Below, in pieces: positions 20,400-31,152 of a stretch of 64,000 nt of DNA (positions are counted from its first letter, which is position 1; the number at the start of each line of letters is the position of its first letter). The DNA is taken from positions 558,001-622,000 of the forward strand of contig OAPG01000014.1 of the NCBI GenBank assembly GCA_900208305.1, given 5' to 3'. This stretch comes from Melanopsichium pennsylvanicum. Taxonomy: Eukaryota; Basidiomycota; Ustilaginomycetes; Ustilaginales. The translations under genes were made by a program, and so were the position numbers. Below the pieces are notes generated by a model that was not told the DNA's origin, did not search any database, and worked only from the letters and a program-made list of their open reading frames with translations.

Positions 20400-22487
20400 T
20401 CACATATCCCAATTCAACTCATCCTCCTCTTTCTGATCCACATTATACTCTTCGTCGGTCCCCATCGCGTTTTCATCCTCGCCCTCGCTTCCACCATCGT
20501 TATCAACACCATATGCATCGATCCAGCCCTCGATCTGCTCCCTAGTCTCCTTGAGTTGATCCCTGCTACCCTCTCCCTCCATACCAAAGGTAGCTAATGG
20601 AGCGTGCCCTTTGAGTGCTTCTCTCACCGTCTCCCTCGCTTCCCTGAGCAAGTACAAACTTGACGGTGTTGCTACCAATGACGATAGCATGGGAACATCT
20701 TTTGGCCTGGTAACCTTTGCATTCGTGGCATCCACATTGGCAGTGGTATCGGCTTTCCCACTACCATCGAGCTGGGTGAAAAAGTTGGGGAAGGATGAAA
20801 GGACGTTGTACGATTGCGGAATGTAGATACCTTGTCCAAACGGCTCGCGAATGTTTGAAAGGATTGAGTCGAGCATACCGAGTCCAAGCCTGGCTTCTTC
20901 GAGATCGCTATTTCGAAGCACAGCCGTGTGGGAGAAAGGTTTCGAGAGGTTGTACAATAATTTCTTGCGCGTCTTCTCACCATCGGAGAGGGTGGAAGGG
21001 AGAGACAAGTCGAGCCAAGATGAGAGGGCCAGCTTCGCCCCTCGTGCAGCCAGGTCGGATTCGGATTCAAGTGGGACTCCTCTTTGACGTGCGCGCGAGT
21101 CTCGGTCGCCGTATCCGTAGGATTGGAGCAATGCGTCAACTGGGTCCACTGAGGAATGGGAATTGGAAAGCGAAGCGAACGAGAGAGGATTCGGGTATGG
21201 AAGGGGCAGAGCGCCCCCAAGATGAACAAGCTTTGTATCCTTTCTCCAGTTGAGACGGGAGGTGAGGGAGGATAGCGTTTCGGAGCGCGACTTCATTCGT
21301 GTGCCCAATGTCGCTGTTTCCAGATGCGCCGAGACGAGCGCTGCTGCATGGTGCATATCGTTCAGATCGACTCTGCCGAGATATCGCCTCCAACTGGCTC
21401 CTACTTGCGTATCTCCTTCCCATTTTGGCACTCGAAGAGGTGAAACAACGGTCGAAAATTCCATAAACTGTACGAGCGAGAGAAGGTTGTTCATTCTCCT
21501 AATTCTAGCTAATCTGTTCTCCCATGCTGCTTCGCGGCCCTCATCTTCTGGCACATCTTGTGTGTTTCCCCACCCAGCACCAAAGACAAGGTGAGTGACT
21601 TTAGGGAATTCGTCTGCGAGGTTTTCAAGATACTTTGAGCCCAATCCACCGAAAGCATCTGAAGTATCAATAGAGTACTGGAAGCCTTGAAGCAGGTCGG
21701 TAGCCTCCGCGAACCATCGAATGTTGGTATCGAGCACCTCTCGCTGGCTTTCAAGTTGGTCGAATTGCTCCGAGCCTTGAGAGAAGGATTCGAAGCGCGC
21801 TCGACCATCCGAGCTTGCAGGTTGGTCTGCAGAGTTGTAGGAGCCTGGCATGGGCGACATGAGTTCTCCTCCGACAGAAACGAGCGATCTTGGGTGGAAG
21901 AAGGTTCGCGAATAGTCTGACCAGAATCGGTGTACGCGCTTTGTTCTTCGCGGTCTAGGCATATTTTGCGAGGCTGTGTGAGTGTATTCGAGATCCATGC
22001 TGTTCACACTGTCTTGTACATCTTCGTCGTCTTCATCGGAAGAGCCTGGGTCGAGACCTTGGTCCTCGAGCTCGAGCCTTCGCTGATATTTGCTTGTCCT
22101 CACCCTCTCTGCAACAATCATGTGAGCCTCCTTGCCCCAACTCTGCAAGCTATCCAAAGCTACATTTCTCTCCCCAAATTTGTCCGGGAACGAGTCGTAG
22201 AGGGCATTGAGCTTGCTCAAAGAGCCAAACTCTTGTTCGGTTTCAAAGACAATAGCCCTCGGGTTGTAGGTATCTTGGCCTGTCAAAGTCTGACCTGCTT
22301 GAAAAGAGACATCATGATCTATGAGTGGCTCGTCATTGGAGTCAGTGTTTTGGTCGTGCGAGGAAGAGCCGGAGGGAAGATCGGAGTTTTCATACGTGAA
22401 GTATGATTGCTGCTGATTCCAAAAGTGGGTCGAAATGTGGTTGGAGAAAGATCCGAAGGAGAGGTAGATAATTTCTCTCTGCGACAT
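20400..22487 (-). CDS. DML1: Dml1/Misato family protein (mitochondrial inheritance)
   Basis: 695 residues from the ATG at 22487, chosen because the protein then begins MSQREIIYLSFGSFSNHIST, the Misato segment that resembles the tubulin/FtsZ start. DVSFQAGQTLTGQDTYNPRAI follows, as in the family, then the second conserved domain with THLVFGAGWGNTQDVPED. Dml1 in yeast is needed for partitioning mitochondria and mtDNA; the animal homologue affects mitochondrial shape and spindle assembly. Acidic tails (about residue 150 and the C-terminus) are typical of fungal members. It converges with the F-box gene, with 141 bases between the stop codons. Confidence 0.88.
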   Translation of the reverse strand: MSQREIIYLSFGSFSNHISTHFWNQQQSYFTYENSDLPSGSSSHDQNTDSNDEPLIDHDVSFQAGQTLTGQDTYNPRAIVFETEQEFGSLSKLNALYDSFPDKFGERNVALDSLQSWGKEAHMIVAERVRTSKYQRRLELEDQGLDPGSSDEDDEDVQDSVNSMDLEYTHTASQNMPRPRRTKRVHRFWSDYSRTFFHPRSLVSVGGELMSPMPGSYNSADQPASSDGRARFESFSQGSEQFDQLESQREVLDTNIRWFAEATDLLQGFQYSIDTSDAFGGLGSKYLENLADEFPKVTHLVFGAGWGNTQDVPEDEGREAAWENRLARIRRMNNLLSLVQFMEFSTVVSPLRVPKWEGDTQVGASWRRYLGRVDLNDMHHAAALVSAHLETATLGTRMKSRSETLSSLTSRLNWRKDTKLVHLGGALPLPYPNPLSFASLSNSHSSVDPVDALLQSYGYGDRDSRARQRGVPLESESDLAARGAKLALSSWLDLSLPSTLSDGEKTRKKLLYNLSKPFSHTAVLRNSDLEEARLGLGMLDSILSNIREPFGQGIYIPQSYNVLSSFPNFFTQLDGSGKADTTANVDATNAKVTRPKDVPMLSSLVATPSSLYLLREARETVREALKGHAPLATFGMEGEGSRDQLKETREQIEGWIDAYGVDNDGGSEGEDENAMGTDEEYNVDQKEEDELNWDM

Positions 22488-22845
22488 GGCTGCAGCTCGA
22501 CCTTGCTTCGGGAGCATATATAGCTGCCGAGGTACAAGGCTGTGGACTTTGATGCTGTCTTAGACATCAAGATGCTTGGGTACCGAGAACATGCGTAGTG
22601 CAGGATCAAGAAGTATGCACACAAACCTAAAAATTGGGTCGGATCTCGGATATACAACAGAAGCTAGAATCTAACAAACTAGCAAATTCTTGCACGTGTG
22701 GAGGCGGACGGGCCAAGAGCAGGTTTCGATGTCGTGCGTGTCCAACTCCAAACCATTCTGCTGCGCACTGTTCCTTCCTCCTCCATTCTATGTCGGTCTT
22801 CTCCCCTTTCACAGCTTTCTAGTCATATAACAACAGCTATTCAAT
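22488..22845. promoter_or_regulatory. Short divergent promoter (DML1 / UBX gene)
   Basis: 358 bases separate the two start codons, so the two genes must share a compact bidirectional promoter. Confidence 0.6.
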
Positions 22846-24272
22846 ATGGGCGATCGCGCTATGCGTAAGTCTTGATTCTGTGAGGCGTTCATAGCTGCGG
22901 CTGAAATCGATAAATGCTCAGTATGTTCCACTGACAATGTGATTATGCTTGGCTTGCGTTACATGACAGTACTCGAAATGGGCTTTGCTCCAGATCGTGT
23001 CGACTGGGCTCTCTATGTCACTAAGAATGCAGGTCTTCAACCGGCACTGGACCATCTCGAGGCAAACCAAGACAAACCGGTCCCATCAGACTACAAGTCG
23101 ACAGCTGCACCCGCTGCATCAAGCTCCGCAGGCGCTGGTCATGATGTAAGTATCTTTGCAAAGCCCTGCACCATTGATCTCTCCGTCAGGATCTGACCGG
23201 ACGTGTTGCCTCTTTGATCAATTCTAGTACGACGAGGAAGATGAAGCTGCACTGGCCGACCTTGTGTCCAAGAAGGGGCAGCAAGCAGCCGATGACGCAA
23301 TCAACGACGTTGGTGAGGCCAAGGTAAGTATACGATCAAAGGTCTATTTGATGTATCACAATGGAAAAAACACGAGCTGACAGTCTTGAGCAATACTGCA
23401 TGCTTGCCACGATCACAGTCGATCAAATGCAGCGACTGCGGCAAGGTCTTCAAATCCCCCGCCTTTGCCTCGTTCCATGCCGAGAAGTCCGGCCACACGT
23501 CCTTTGAAGAGAGCACCGAAGAGATCAAGCCTCTGACCGAGGAAGAGAAGAAAGCCAAGCTCGAAGAGCTGCGTATCAAGCTTGCCGCTAAGCGTGCAGC
23601 TCAGAGCAAGATCGACGCCGAAGAGCACAAAGCCAACGAAAAGATTCGTCGAAAGGCGGGTCAAGATCTGACCGAGATCAAGGAAGAGATGAAGCGCAAG
23701 GAGCAGATCAAAGAGGCAGAGCGCTTGCGCAAGGAGAAGGCGGATGATGCTGCATTCAAAGCGAGAATCAAAGCTCAAATCGAGAATGACAAACGGGAGC
23801 GTGCCGAAAAGGCAGCCGCTGAGAAGGCAGCGAGAGAGAGAGGTGCGGCTCCCGTGGTCGCAACACCTGCTGGGCCAAGTGTGGCTGCGTTGGCGGCAAG
23901 GCAGGGCCCGCCTGCGAGTATGAGCTCTGCGAACGAAGCAAGACTGAGAGTTAGAGCTCCAGGAGGCATGTGGATGGGCACGCTGCCTGCTGATGCCAAG
24001 TTGAGCGAGCTCGCTGACAAAATCAGGGCTGTGGGTAAGGATGGTGGAGCTGCCCAACTCAAGGTAAGTGGACATTCCAAGCTTGGCCGACTTAGCCTGA
24101 TCGTGAAGTTCGAACACTGACGCACTGTATCTGCTCTTCCTTAATGACTGACTGGCATTTGCAGTTCTCAACGACGTTCCCAAGAAAAATTTTCGACGCA
24201 AGCGATGCAAGCAAGACTTTGCGCGAATTAGGGCTCGTTCCCAGCGCTGCGCTTGAGGCCTCGGCGCAGTAA
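22846..24272 (+). CDS. UBA-zinc finger-UBX protein (UBXN1/SAKS1-like Cdc48 cofactor)
   Basis: Five exons: 22846-22864, 22970-23145, 23228-23323, 23419-24063 and 24165-24272. All have GTAAGT donors and AG acceptors and stay in frame (347 aa). The N-terminal UBA domain is built across the first junction (MGDRAMLLEMGFAPDRVDWAL). A C2H2 motif follows (CSDCGKVFKSPAFASFHAEKSGH), then a long charged coiled coil (KKAKLEELRIKLAAKRAAQ...). The C-terminal UBX domain ends with the FPRKIFDASDASKTLRELGL signature. UBX proteins recruit Cdc48/p97 while UBA binds ubiquitin, so this links ubiquitylated clients to Cdc48. The first coding exon has only 19 nt. Confidence 0.9.
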
Positions 24273-24589
24273 AGCATCATCACAAACGAACAATGTTTGC
24301 CTTGATACCACCAGATAATGTCGAGTGAATATCGCCCTTTGCCATGACAATATCCATTCCGAAGCTGATGAGAGGCGTGGAGTGAAACGACTGCGTGCTT
24401 GGTCTCTGCGAAACTTGATTTGAGTATCGAGAACGATTCATTCCGGACGCTGTCAAGTGCTGCACAGCCGACGCGCTTGAAAATTCCACAATTCCGCTCA
24501 GGCCAACAACCTTTGCGGCCATCACTTGTTTCAATCACCGCCATACTCGACTCTTGTTATTGTCTTTGACGAATTATACCTCGTCCACA

Positions 24590-25429
24590 ATGCTCGTTGT
24601 GGGCCTCACCGGCGGCATAGCCTCGGGAAAATCCACCGCCTCCTACTTGATCTCCTCCCACCCTGCCAAAGTACCTATCATCGACCTTGACGTTCTTGCG
24701 CGCGAAGTTGTCGCTCCTGGTCAACCTGCACTGGCTGCACTTCGATCCACATTTGGTCCTTCAGTCATCAATGAATCGGATGGCACACTCAATCGTGCTG
24801 AACTTGGCCGACTTGCCTTTGCAACTCCAGAAAAGACCAAGCTTCTCAACAAGATCACCCATGGAGCGATTCGGCGGCGAATGGTTTGGAAGCTGCTTCA
24901 CTACTGGATGCGCGGTGAAAAGGTCGTTGTAGTCGACACTCCCTTACTTGTAGAAGCGGGACTATGGAAATATTGTGGAGAGCTGGTTCTTGTGTATTGC
25001 AGAAAGGAGGACCAGCTGACCAGGATGCTCAAGAGAGACGGAGAGAGCAAAGGATTGACCGAAGAGGATGCGAAACAGAGGCTTGCAGCTCAACTGCCCC
25101 TCGACGATAAGTTGGTCTATGCGGATATGATTCTAGATAACTCAGCAAATCTAAGTGAAAAGGTGGAGGAAGAACATGCGCTTTCTGCACCGGAATGGAC
25201 GAAGAGCTTAGACAAGAAGACTTCGTTGGCATTGAGGGTGCAAGTGGACAGGATGGTCAATAGGTGGGTTGATAGTTACAGTGGGATCAACAGCCTAAAA
25301 TGGCTTTTGCAGTGGGTGCCACCATGCGGATTGTTGGCAGGCGCTTGGAGGGCGTGGAGACGGACGAGTCATGTCAAGGCTAGTTTGAGGGCCGGAACTA
25401 GGCCTTCTTTACCTGCGAGTAAGTTGTGA
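24590..25429 (+). CDS. CAB5: Dephospho-CoA kinase
   Basis: 279 residues from the ATG at 24590, which starts right at the P-loop strand (MLVVGLTGGIASGKST). An in-frame ATG at 24554 would add 12 residues. DLDVLAREVV, VVVVDTPLLVEAG and QLTRMLKRDG match the CoaE fold. The enzyme phosphorylates the 3'-hydroxyl of dephospho-CoA, the last step of coenzyme A synthesis. A C-terminal tail beyond the kinase core is rich in Trp and basic residues (LKWLLQWVPP...WRAWRRTSH) and could be membrane-associated, as for fungal Cab5; that part is inference. It lies 317 bases downstream of the UBX gene on the same strand. Confidence 0.92.
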   Translation: MLVVGLTGGIASGKSTASYLISSHPAKVPIIDLDVLAREVVAPGQPALAALRSTFGPSVINESDGTLNRAELGRLAFATPEKTKLLNKITHGAIRRRMVWKLLHYWMRGEKVVVVDTPLLVEAGLWKYCGELVLVYCRKEDQLTRMLKRDGESKGLTEEDAKQRLAAQLPLDDKLVYADMILDNSANLSEKVEEEHALSAPEWTKSLDKKTSLALRVQVDRMVNRWVDSYSGINSLKWLLQWVPPCGLLAGAWRAWRRTSHVKASLRAGTRPSLPASKL

Positions 25430-28400
25430 TTCTGATGTCGCTTCAGTAGTGAATGTTACCGTTTTGAATCGACGCTTTTAAGATTGTGCGATGAGAGTGG
25501 CATGCGTCTGTGCGAGGTCTCTCGACGCTGGTCACCGGTTCGGATGAGCTTGTTGTAACCGAAACCTTAGATCAAACTTCAATCTGGGCCAAGCTCTTTG
25601 TACTCCAACTCCGTGTTTCGGAAGGGTCTACCATATACGACCCTCCCTCGCGTAATCCTATCAACACCGATTATCACATTCACGTCTTTGTCGTTCTCCA
25701 TTTGAACATCATCAGTGTCACACGAAGGGTTCTAAGAAAGTCAGACACAGGGGATAACACCCGCCATATGAGGGAGAAAGCAAGCGAAACTCTTGTGATG
25801 CGAGTAAAGACACTATGAGAACAGAGACGAGTCTATAAATACAGAATAGACGACAAAATTTAGTTGAAATGAGCATACTTGGAATGCCCCTTGAGCACAT
25901 AATCATACCTCTGCAATTTCCACCACGGAGGCAAGTTCAGGAAGCAGAAGATAGCACCCTACACGCTGCATGCGACGTCAACAACAAGGTCCTGGAACAT
26001 GCAGTGACCGAAGGGTGGAAAAGCGGCAGCCATGGTTGACCTGAACAGATCATTGGCTACCAGCCCTCAAACAGCGTACTTCGGATACGACATGGGCAGG
26101 TACGTCAGAATGCTCTGAAAGAGCAAGAATTATCCTGGGAGCAAAGAGCCCGCAAAGATGACGGCTACGAATCAGAGGATCCTTCGCGAGATGTCGAGCC
26201 AAAGTCAAACAGCGAGACAAGGCAAAGAAGGATACGAATAAGGCAATACTCAAATTAACGGCAATAGTGCCTACATTTTTGGGCAACAATTATTTCCCAA
26301 GATTTATCTGTAATTATTGAAGAGGGACGCCAGCAGCGCTCCCCTGTTCCTCTGTTTGGTCGTGAGTTCGAGATGATATTTATTGGCGCCCCTCCTTCCA
26401 GGCAGAAATTTTTCCAATTCTCGACTCCGAGTTGTTCACCGCACTCTGTATGGAAACCACAACAACATCACCGTAAATAACATCACTGATTTGGTTGCGA
26501 CAACGTACAGTTGTAAGCTGGAGGCGCAGCAACATCACAAACACGCTTTTGGTAGCTCAGGAAACGAAGATTGGGGCTTCGACTCAAACCATACTTCGCG
26601 GGACACGTTTTTCTTCGTGTCTTTACCTTGAAAATCGGATGCGAGGTCGGCATTTATCATGATGTAATACGATTTCACGTCTGATACTACTAGAGACAGC
26701 AAGTGCGGCGCCTCCGACTGGTTCACGGTTCCAGATTTCTCGTAGCGGAGAGCTAACACGGCTCGTTCCTGAGTATCTGTACTTGAAACAATTCCGACTG
26801 AAGTACAGATGTAACGTGTGAAAAAGAGGAAAGGCGGGATGAAGCTGTCAAATCTGACTTCACAATTTATTTTTCCTGAAATAATATAACGATCGACATG
26901 ATCGCGAAGCGAGAGAAATAAGATCGACACCTGACACCTTCCTGCTGCGGGGTCGGAACAGAAGGACTTCTCTATTTAAAATGAAAAGAGGGAAGAACTA
27001 GAAGCTGCATGAAGCCTTCTCGTGGCTGCAAGGCGGGGAAGGCAACGACAGTCAATGCTTTGTCTAATATTCGAGGAGGAAAGGGAGACTTTGGACGATC
27101 CTCGCTCGTCTAGCACTCAAGTGATGTGATCTCCGGCTTCCCAGGTAAGGTGTCAAACACAACAACTATTTTAAATGTTTTTATTATTTGCCTTAAATTG
27201 ATTTACTGATATTCTTTCTTTCTCGATCAATCTGTCCAGCTTGGCGAACGCACGCCACATCGCCCGGGATTGTACGCCCACAACCAGTGTCCGAAACCCC
27301 AGCTCAAACAATCAAGTCTCTTTACCTTTGTCAAAGTCTCCCGTCAATTTATGCATTCCGGCGCACAGGGCTGCCCGAAATGTCTTCTTACAAGCCTCTC
27401 TTCCCGTTGCAGGCTGATTCAAAAGCTCTTGCTCCACTGGATAGAACCACTGCCGCTTGTTGAAGGAATCTTCTCCTTCAAGTTGAGTCGCAACACACTG
27501 TACGGTATTCCCTGTCTTGACTCGGGAGGGGTGCCTTCATTCGTTCAGGTAAAATGCTTCTGCCACCTTCAGGTGAGGGTCAAAATTGCTGTCCCGAGCG
27601 TGGTTAGCATCACTGACCTGTTTTTGAAGACAATAGTCACGTATGACGACAATGCACAGCTCCCTGCTCACCCGTGGGGCGTAGCCATCTGAAACTCACC
27701 ACAGCCATCTGCAGTCTGTACGTACTCTAGTTGCACCCAGATGTCTCTAGATTGGAGCTTGCTTGAAGCCACCTTTCCCGCACACATGAGTTGCAGGGCT
27801 ACAGTGCCAGCTTGCAGCCCTGACTTGCGCCGCCAAAACCCACTTTGGCTCGAGCAGGCGTGTGGGCTCGCGGCCTTTTCATAAGCCTGAACAGCATTCT
27901 AGGCATCAGTCTCGACCTCAATACATCCATAGGGTGCTTGAAGCGATGCCTATGTCCCAAAGAAAGACCCTAGACAACATCACTTGTCCCGTTCTTTTCA
28001 AATGTTCTTGCACAAGCCATCAGCATTCGATGCTACGCTCTAGCTCTCGATTGCACTGCGTCCATGTTTCACTCCGAGCCGCTCGCAACGTATGAGTAGG
28101 TCATACTCGCAGGTATTTCCGCTATTATCCGTGGCTTACGCTCCTAGCTGAGCGTCCAGTTCCATTTGTCACGTCGTCTCTTGAAACATGGCCGCCTGTG
28201 CGTTCCTAGGACCGCAGCTTGGCTGAGCATGCTCGCAGTTAGCAAGTGCACGTCTTCGAAGAGGCATCACATACTGACGGGACGGCAGAGGGAATCGTAG
28301 CTACCTTTACAGGTTCAGAATTGTGCAGATTGGATGCCGTTAGAACTTGACCGGCTTCCGGGACACGACAAGGGTTAAGCATCTATGTAATGCCGCCAAA

Positions 28401-29922
28401 ATTTGATATTGGTCGTTTGACGATCATTAAAATCATCTGACCGTCAATAGCTTCTCTCGTGGAAACATGCATTCTTGATTTCAGTCCAGTCTAACCATAC
28501 GAAATTGATGATGAGAATGATTGTTTTTGAGAGCTCTACAGTACACTTTCCTTTGGGAGAAGTGACTTTCTCAACGGCACACGGAAGTTGTGCTTGTGTA
28601 GATGACTTCGGTCCTAAGAGGCTGAATATAATCAGCAGAACTATTTGCAAATGTCTGAAAGAAATAAATCAGGGAAGCGGGACCGTATTCAGCACTGTAG
28701 CCGAGAGTGAAAGCTAGTTACACCTTGTCGTCTGACGAACTGATGCCAGGTCCAAGTTTCCGTCCGTACGACGTGCCTTGGTAGTGTGCTCGGACCACTT
28801 GCCCCACCGTCTGTGATGGCAGTCGAGGTGAAATCCAAAGGACCTGGGAGACTGTGGGCGGAAAGTATACTACAGACTTGCCATTTGTTCCCCGTCATGG
28901 CGGAAGAGAGGGATGTGAATGCGCTTTTCGCTCAGTATATGCAGCCGAAATGAGCGGCAAAAATTACGCCTTTTTTCTTTTCTTTTCGTTTTTTCTCCTT
29001 CTGTCCTTTTTTCAGTTTGATTTTGAATGGAGCTACCGTACTTTACACTGCAACCATTGCGTGTGCGATATAAAGTCCTTTTCTTTTTTCTTTTTTCCTT
29101 TTTTTTCTTTGCTTTGAAGGGAGTGCATGCAAGCGGGGAAGAAGAATGCACGTTTTCCGCTCAACGCATACCCGCATGCTGGTGTTCCGCGTTCTGTCAG
29201 CTGGTCCAGACATGCTTTCGCTCACATATCGACACCATGGAGCTACACTCTTCCCTTTTTCCAGTCCGCCTTCTTCCCCTTGCTTAATTCGCTCTTCTTC
29301 CTTCGTGCCCTTCTTGTTCTTCTTTTTGATCTATTCCTGAGTCTCACACTGAGATTATTACTGTCGTCTCTTCACCCCTGAATGCTGGAATGCAGATGCC
29401 TTGTCGGGGAACTCCCGGATTGGCGCCATCACTATGGGGAGACGGATAGACGTAATTTGTTCCAGTCGCAGATGCAGTGGGGAGCCCCCTTCTTCCCGAA
29501 AGCATGCGAAAATTCCCTACACAGTTGGTGCCCCTTGATCCCTCTTCTGCATTCTTGACGAAGCTGACCCACCGAGCTGCTCTAGAACAGGTCCCTAGGT
29601 TGCTCGCAATAGCGCCGACTTACGGAGGCTTTGACCAATCCCAGCAATAGCAGTGTGACTTTCGGGTCGAAAGAGGGTCCATGATGAGGCAGTGTTCTGG
29701 CGTAAGGTCTTTGGAATATCTTTTGAACAACGCTACATGCCATCGTACCACCTCGTCAATCGATCGAAATGGTTATAAGCAAGACTGAAGGTGGCATAAT
29801 TGTCCATCTCTTCTCATCATCACTCATCTCATTCATCTCTCGAGCACCGCACTCTCTTCCAATATCACCTCAGCTTCCTTCTCAAACACCTATCATCCCC
29901 CTTTCGTCTCATTCAGATCAAG
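25430..29922. other. Large gene-sparse interval
   Basis: About 4.5 kb in which no open frame exceeds 140 codons and none shows a known domain, a signal peptide with a credible continuation, or a clear intron chain. There are polypyrimidine stretches near 28970-29110. Old transposon DNA is likely but no specific remnant is recognised. The last 150 bases are the promoter of the Asn/Gly repeat gene, with a TATA-like TTATAAGC near 29772. Confidence 0.5.
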
Positions 29923-31152
29923 ATGAAGTTCTCGGTTGCTCTCATCGCTGCCTCCCTTGCTCTCGCCGCTTCGGCCGCTCCCATTCCTGGGTCTGTTGGC
30001 AGCGGTAACAACAACGGTGTCAACAACTTCGCAGACTGGTCGGCTAGCAACAACGGTAACAGTAACAAGGGCGTTGGCAATGGCAACAACAACAGTAACA
30101 ACAACTATGGAGCTTGCTACGGAAGTCAATGCGAAAGCGGCTTCAATCTCGCTAACAATAACGGTAACAAGAACATCGGTGCCGGCAACGGTAACAACAA
30201 CGGCAACAGCAACGCTGGTTCTACTTCGGGTAGCAACAATGGTAACAAGAACACCGGAGTTGGAAACGGTAACGGCAACGGTAACAACAACGACGGAGGC
30301 TACGGTTCCATCCCCATCATCGGATATTCCTACACCGACGCAGGCTACAACAACGGCAACAAGAACGGTAACGGCAACAAAGGCACCGGAAACGGTAACA
30401 ACAACGGTGGCGCCAACAGCGGAGTCGATTCTGGTAACCACAACGGTAACCAGAACTCTGGCTCTGGAAACGGTAACGGCAACGGTAACGGCAACACCGG
30501 AGGCAGTGGCTCTTACTTTGGCGGAATCATTCAATACACCTCGGGCGGCCAAGGCAATGGAAATGACAATGGTAACGGCAACAAGGGAAGCGGAAATGGT
30601 AACAACAATGGTGGAAACAACGCCGGAGATTACCTTGGTAACAACAACGGTGGCAGCAATACAGGATCTGGAAACGGAAACAAGAACGGTAACAGCAACG
30701 CTGGATCTTTCGCTGGTAACGACAACGGAAATGGCAACAAGGGTGTTGGAAACGGTAACAACAACGGTGGCTCCAACTCCGGTACCGGGGACTACTGGTC
30801 GCCTACCGGTAGCAAGAACGGTAACGGAAACACTGGCGTTGCGAATGGTAACGGCAACGGCAACGGCAACGGTGGTGCTGATACGGGTGTCAAGAACGGC
30901 AACAGCAACACTGGAATCTTCAACGGAAACAAGAACGGTAATGACAACAACGGTGACAGCTCAGGAAAGCAGAACGGCAACAGCAACACAGGTGCATTTA
31001 ACGGCAACAACAACGGCAACAACAACACCGGTGACAACACTGGTACCAGCAATGGTAACAGCAACAAGGGGGCCGGCAACGGCAACAACAACGGCAACAA
31101 CAACGTTGGCAACAATACTGGTTCCAACAACGGTAGCAACAACACTCGTTAA
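29923..31152 (+). CDS. Secreted Asn/Gly-rich repeat protein
   Basis: 409 residues from the ATG at 29923. That start gives a classical signal peptide (MKFSVALIAASLALAASA, likely cut before APIPG). The open frame extends upstream but only into leader sequence. After the signal, nearly the whole protein is built of NGN/NNGN units such as NNGNSNKGVGNGNNNG, in roughly five-residue steps with N and G at fixed spacing. At intervals the pattern is broken by short aromatic linkers (GACYGSQCESGF, SIPIIGYSYTDAGY, SYFGGIIQYTS, DYWSPTG). Only two cysteines occur. The regular pentads recall beta-solenoid pentapeptide-type repeats, but no named family is assigned. It sits alone in a gene-sparse block, as fungal effectors often do. 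Function is unknown; a cell-wall or matrix role is a guess. Confidence 0.85.
   Translation: MKFSVALIAASLALAASAAPIPGSVGSGNNNGVNNFADWSASNNGNSNKGVGNGNNNSNNNYGACYGSQCESGFNLANNNGNKNIGAGNGNNNGNSNAGSTSGSNNGNKNTGVGNGNGNGNNNDGGYGSIPIIGYSYTDAGYNNGNKNGNGNKGTGNGNNNGGANSGVDSGNHNGNQNSGSGNGNGNGNGNTGGSGSYFGGIIQYTSGGQGNGNDNGNGNKGSGNGNNNGGNNAGDYLGNNNGGSNTGSGNGNKNGNSNAGSFAGNDNGNGNKGVGNGNNNGGSNSGTGDYWSPTGSKNGNGNTGVANGNGNGNGNGGADTGVKNGNSNTGIFNGNKNGNDNNGDSSGKQNGNSNTGAFNGNNNGNNNTGDNTGTSNGNSNKGAGNGNNNGNNNVGNNTGSNNGSNNTR

Noticed and set aside
27270..27692. 140-codon frame in the gene-sparse block
   Set aside because: No signal peptide, domain or repeat; composition is not distinct from neighbouring DNA. It could still be real, but cannot be supported.
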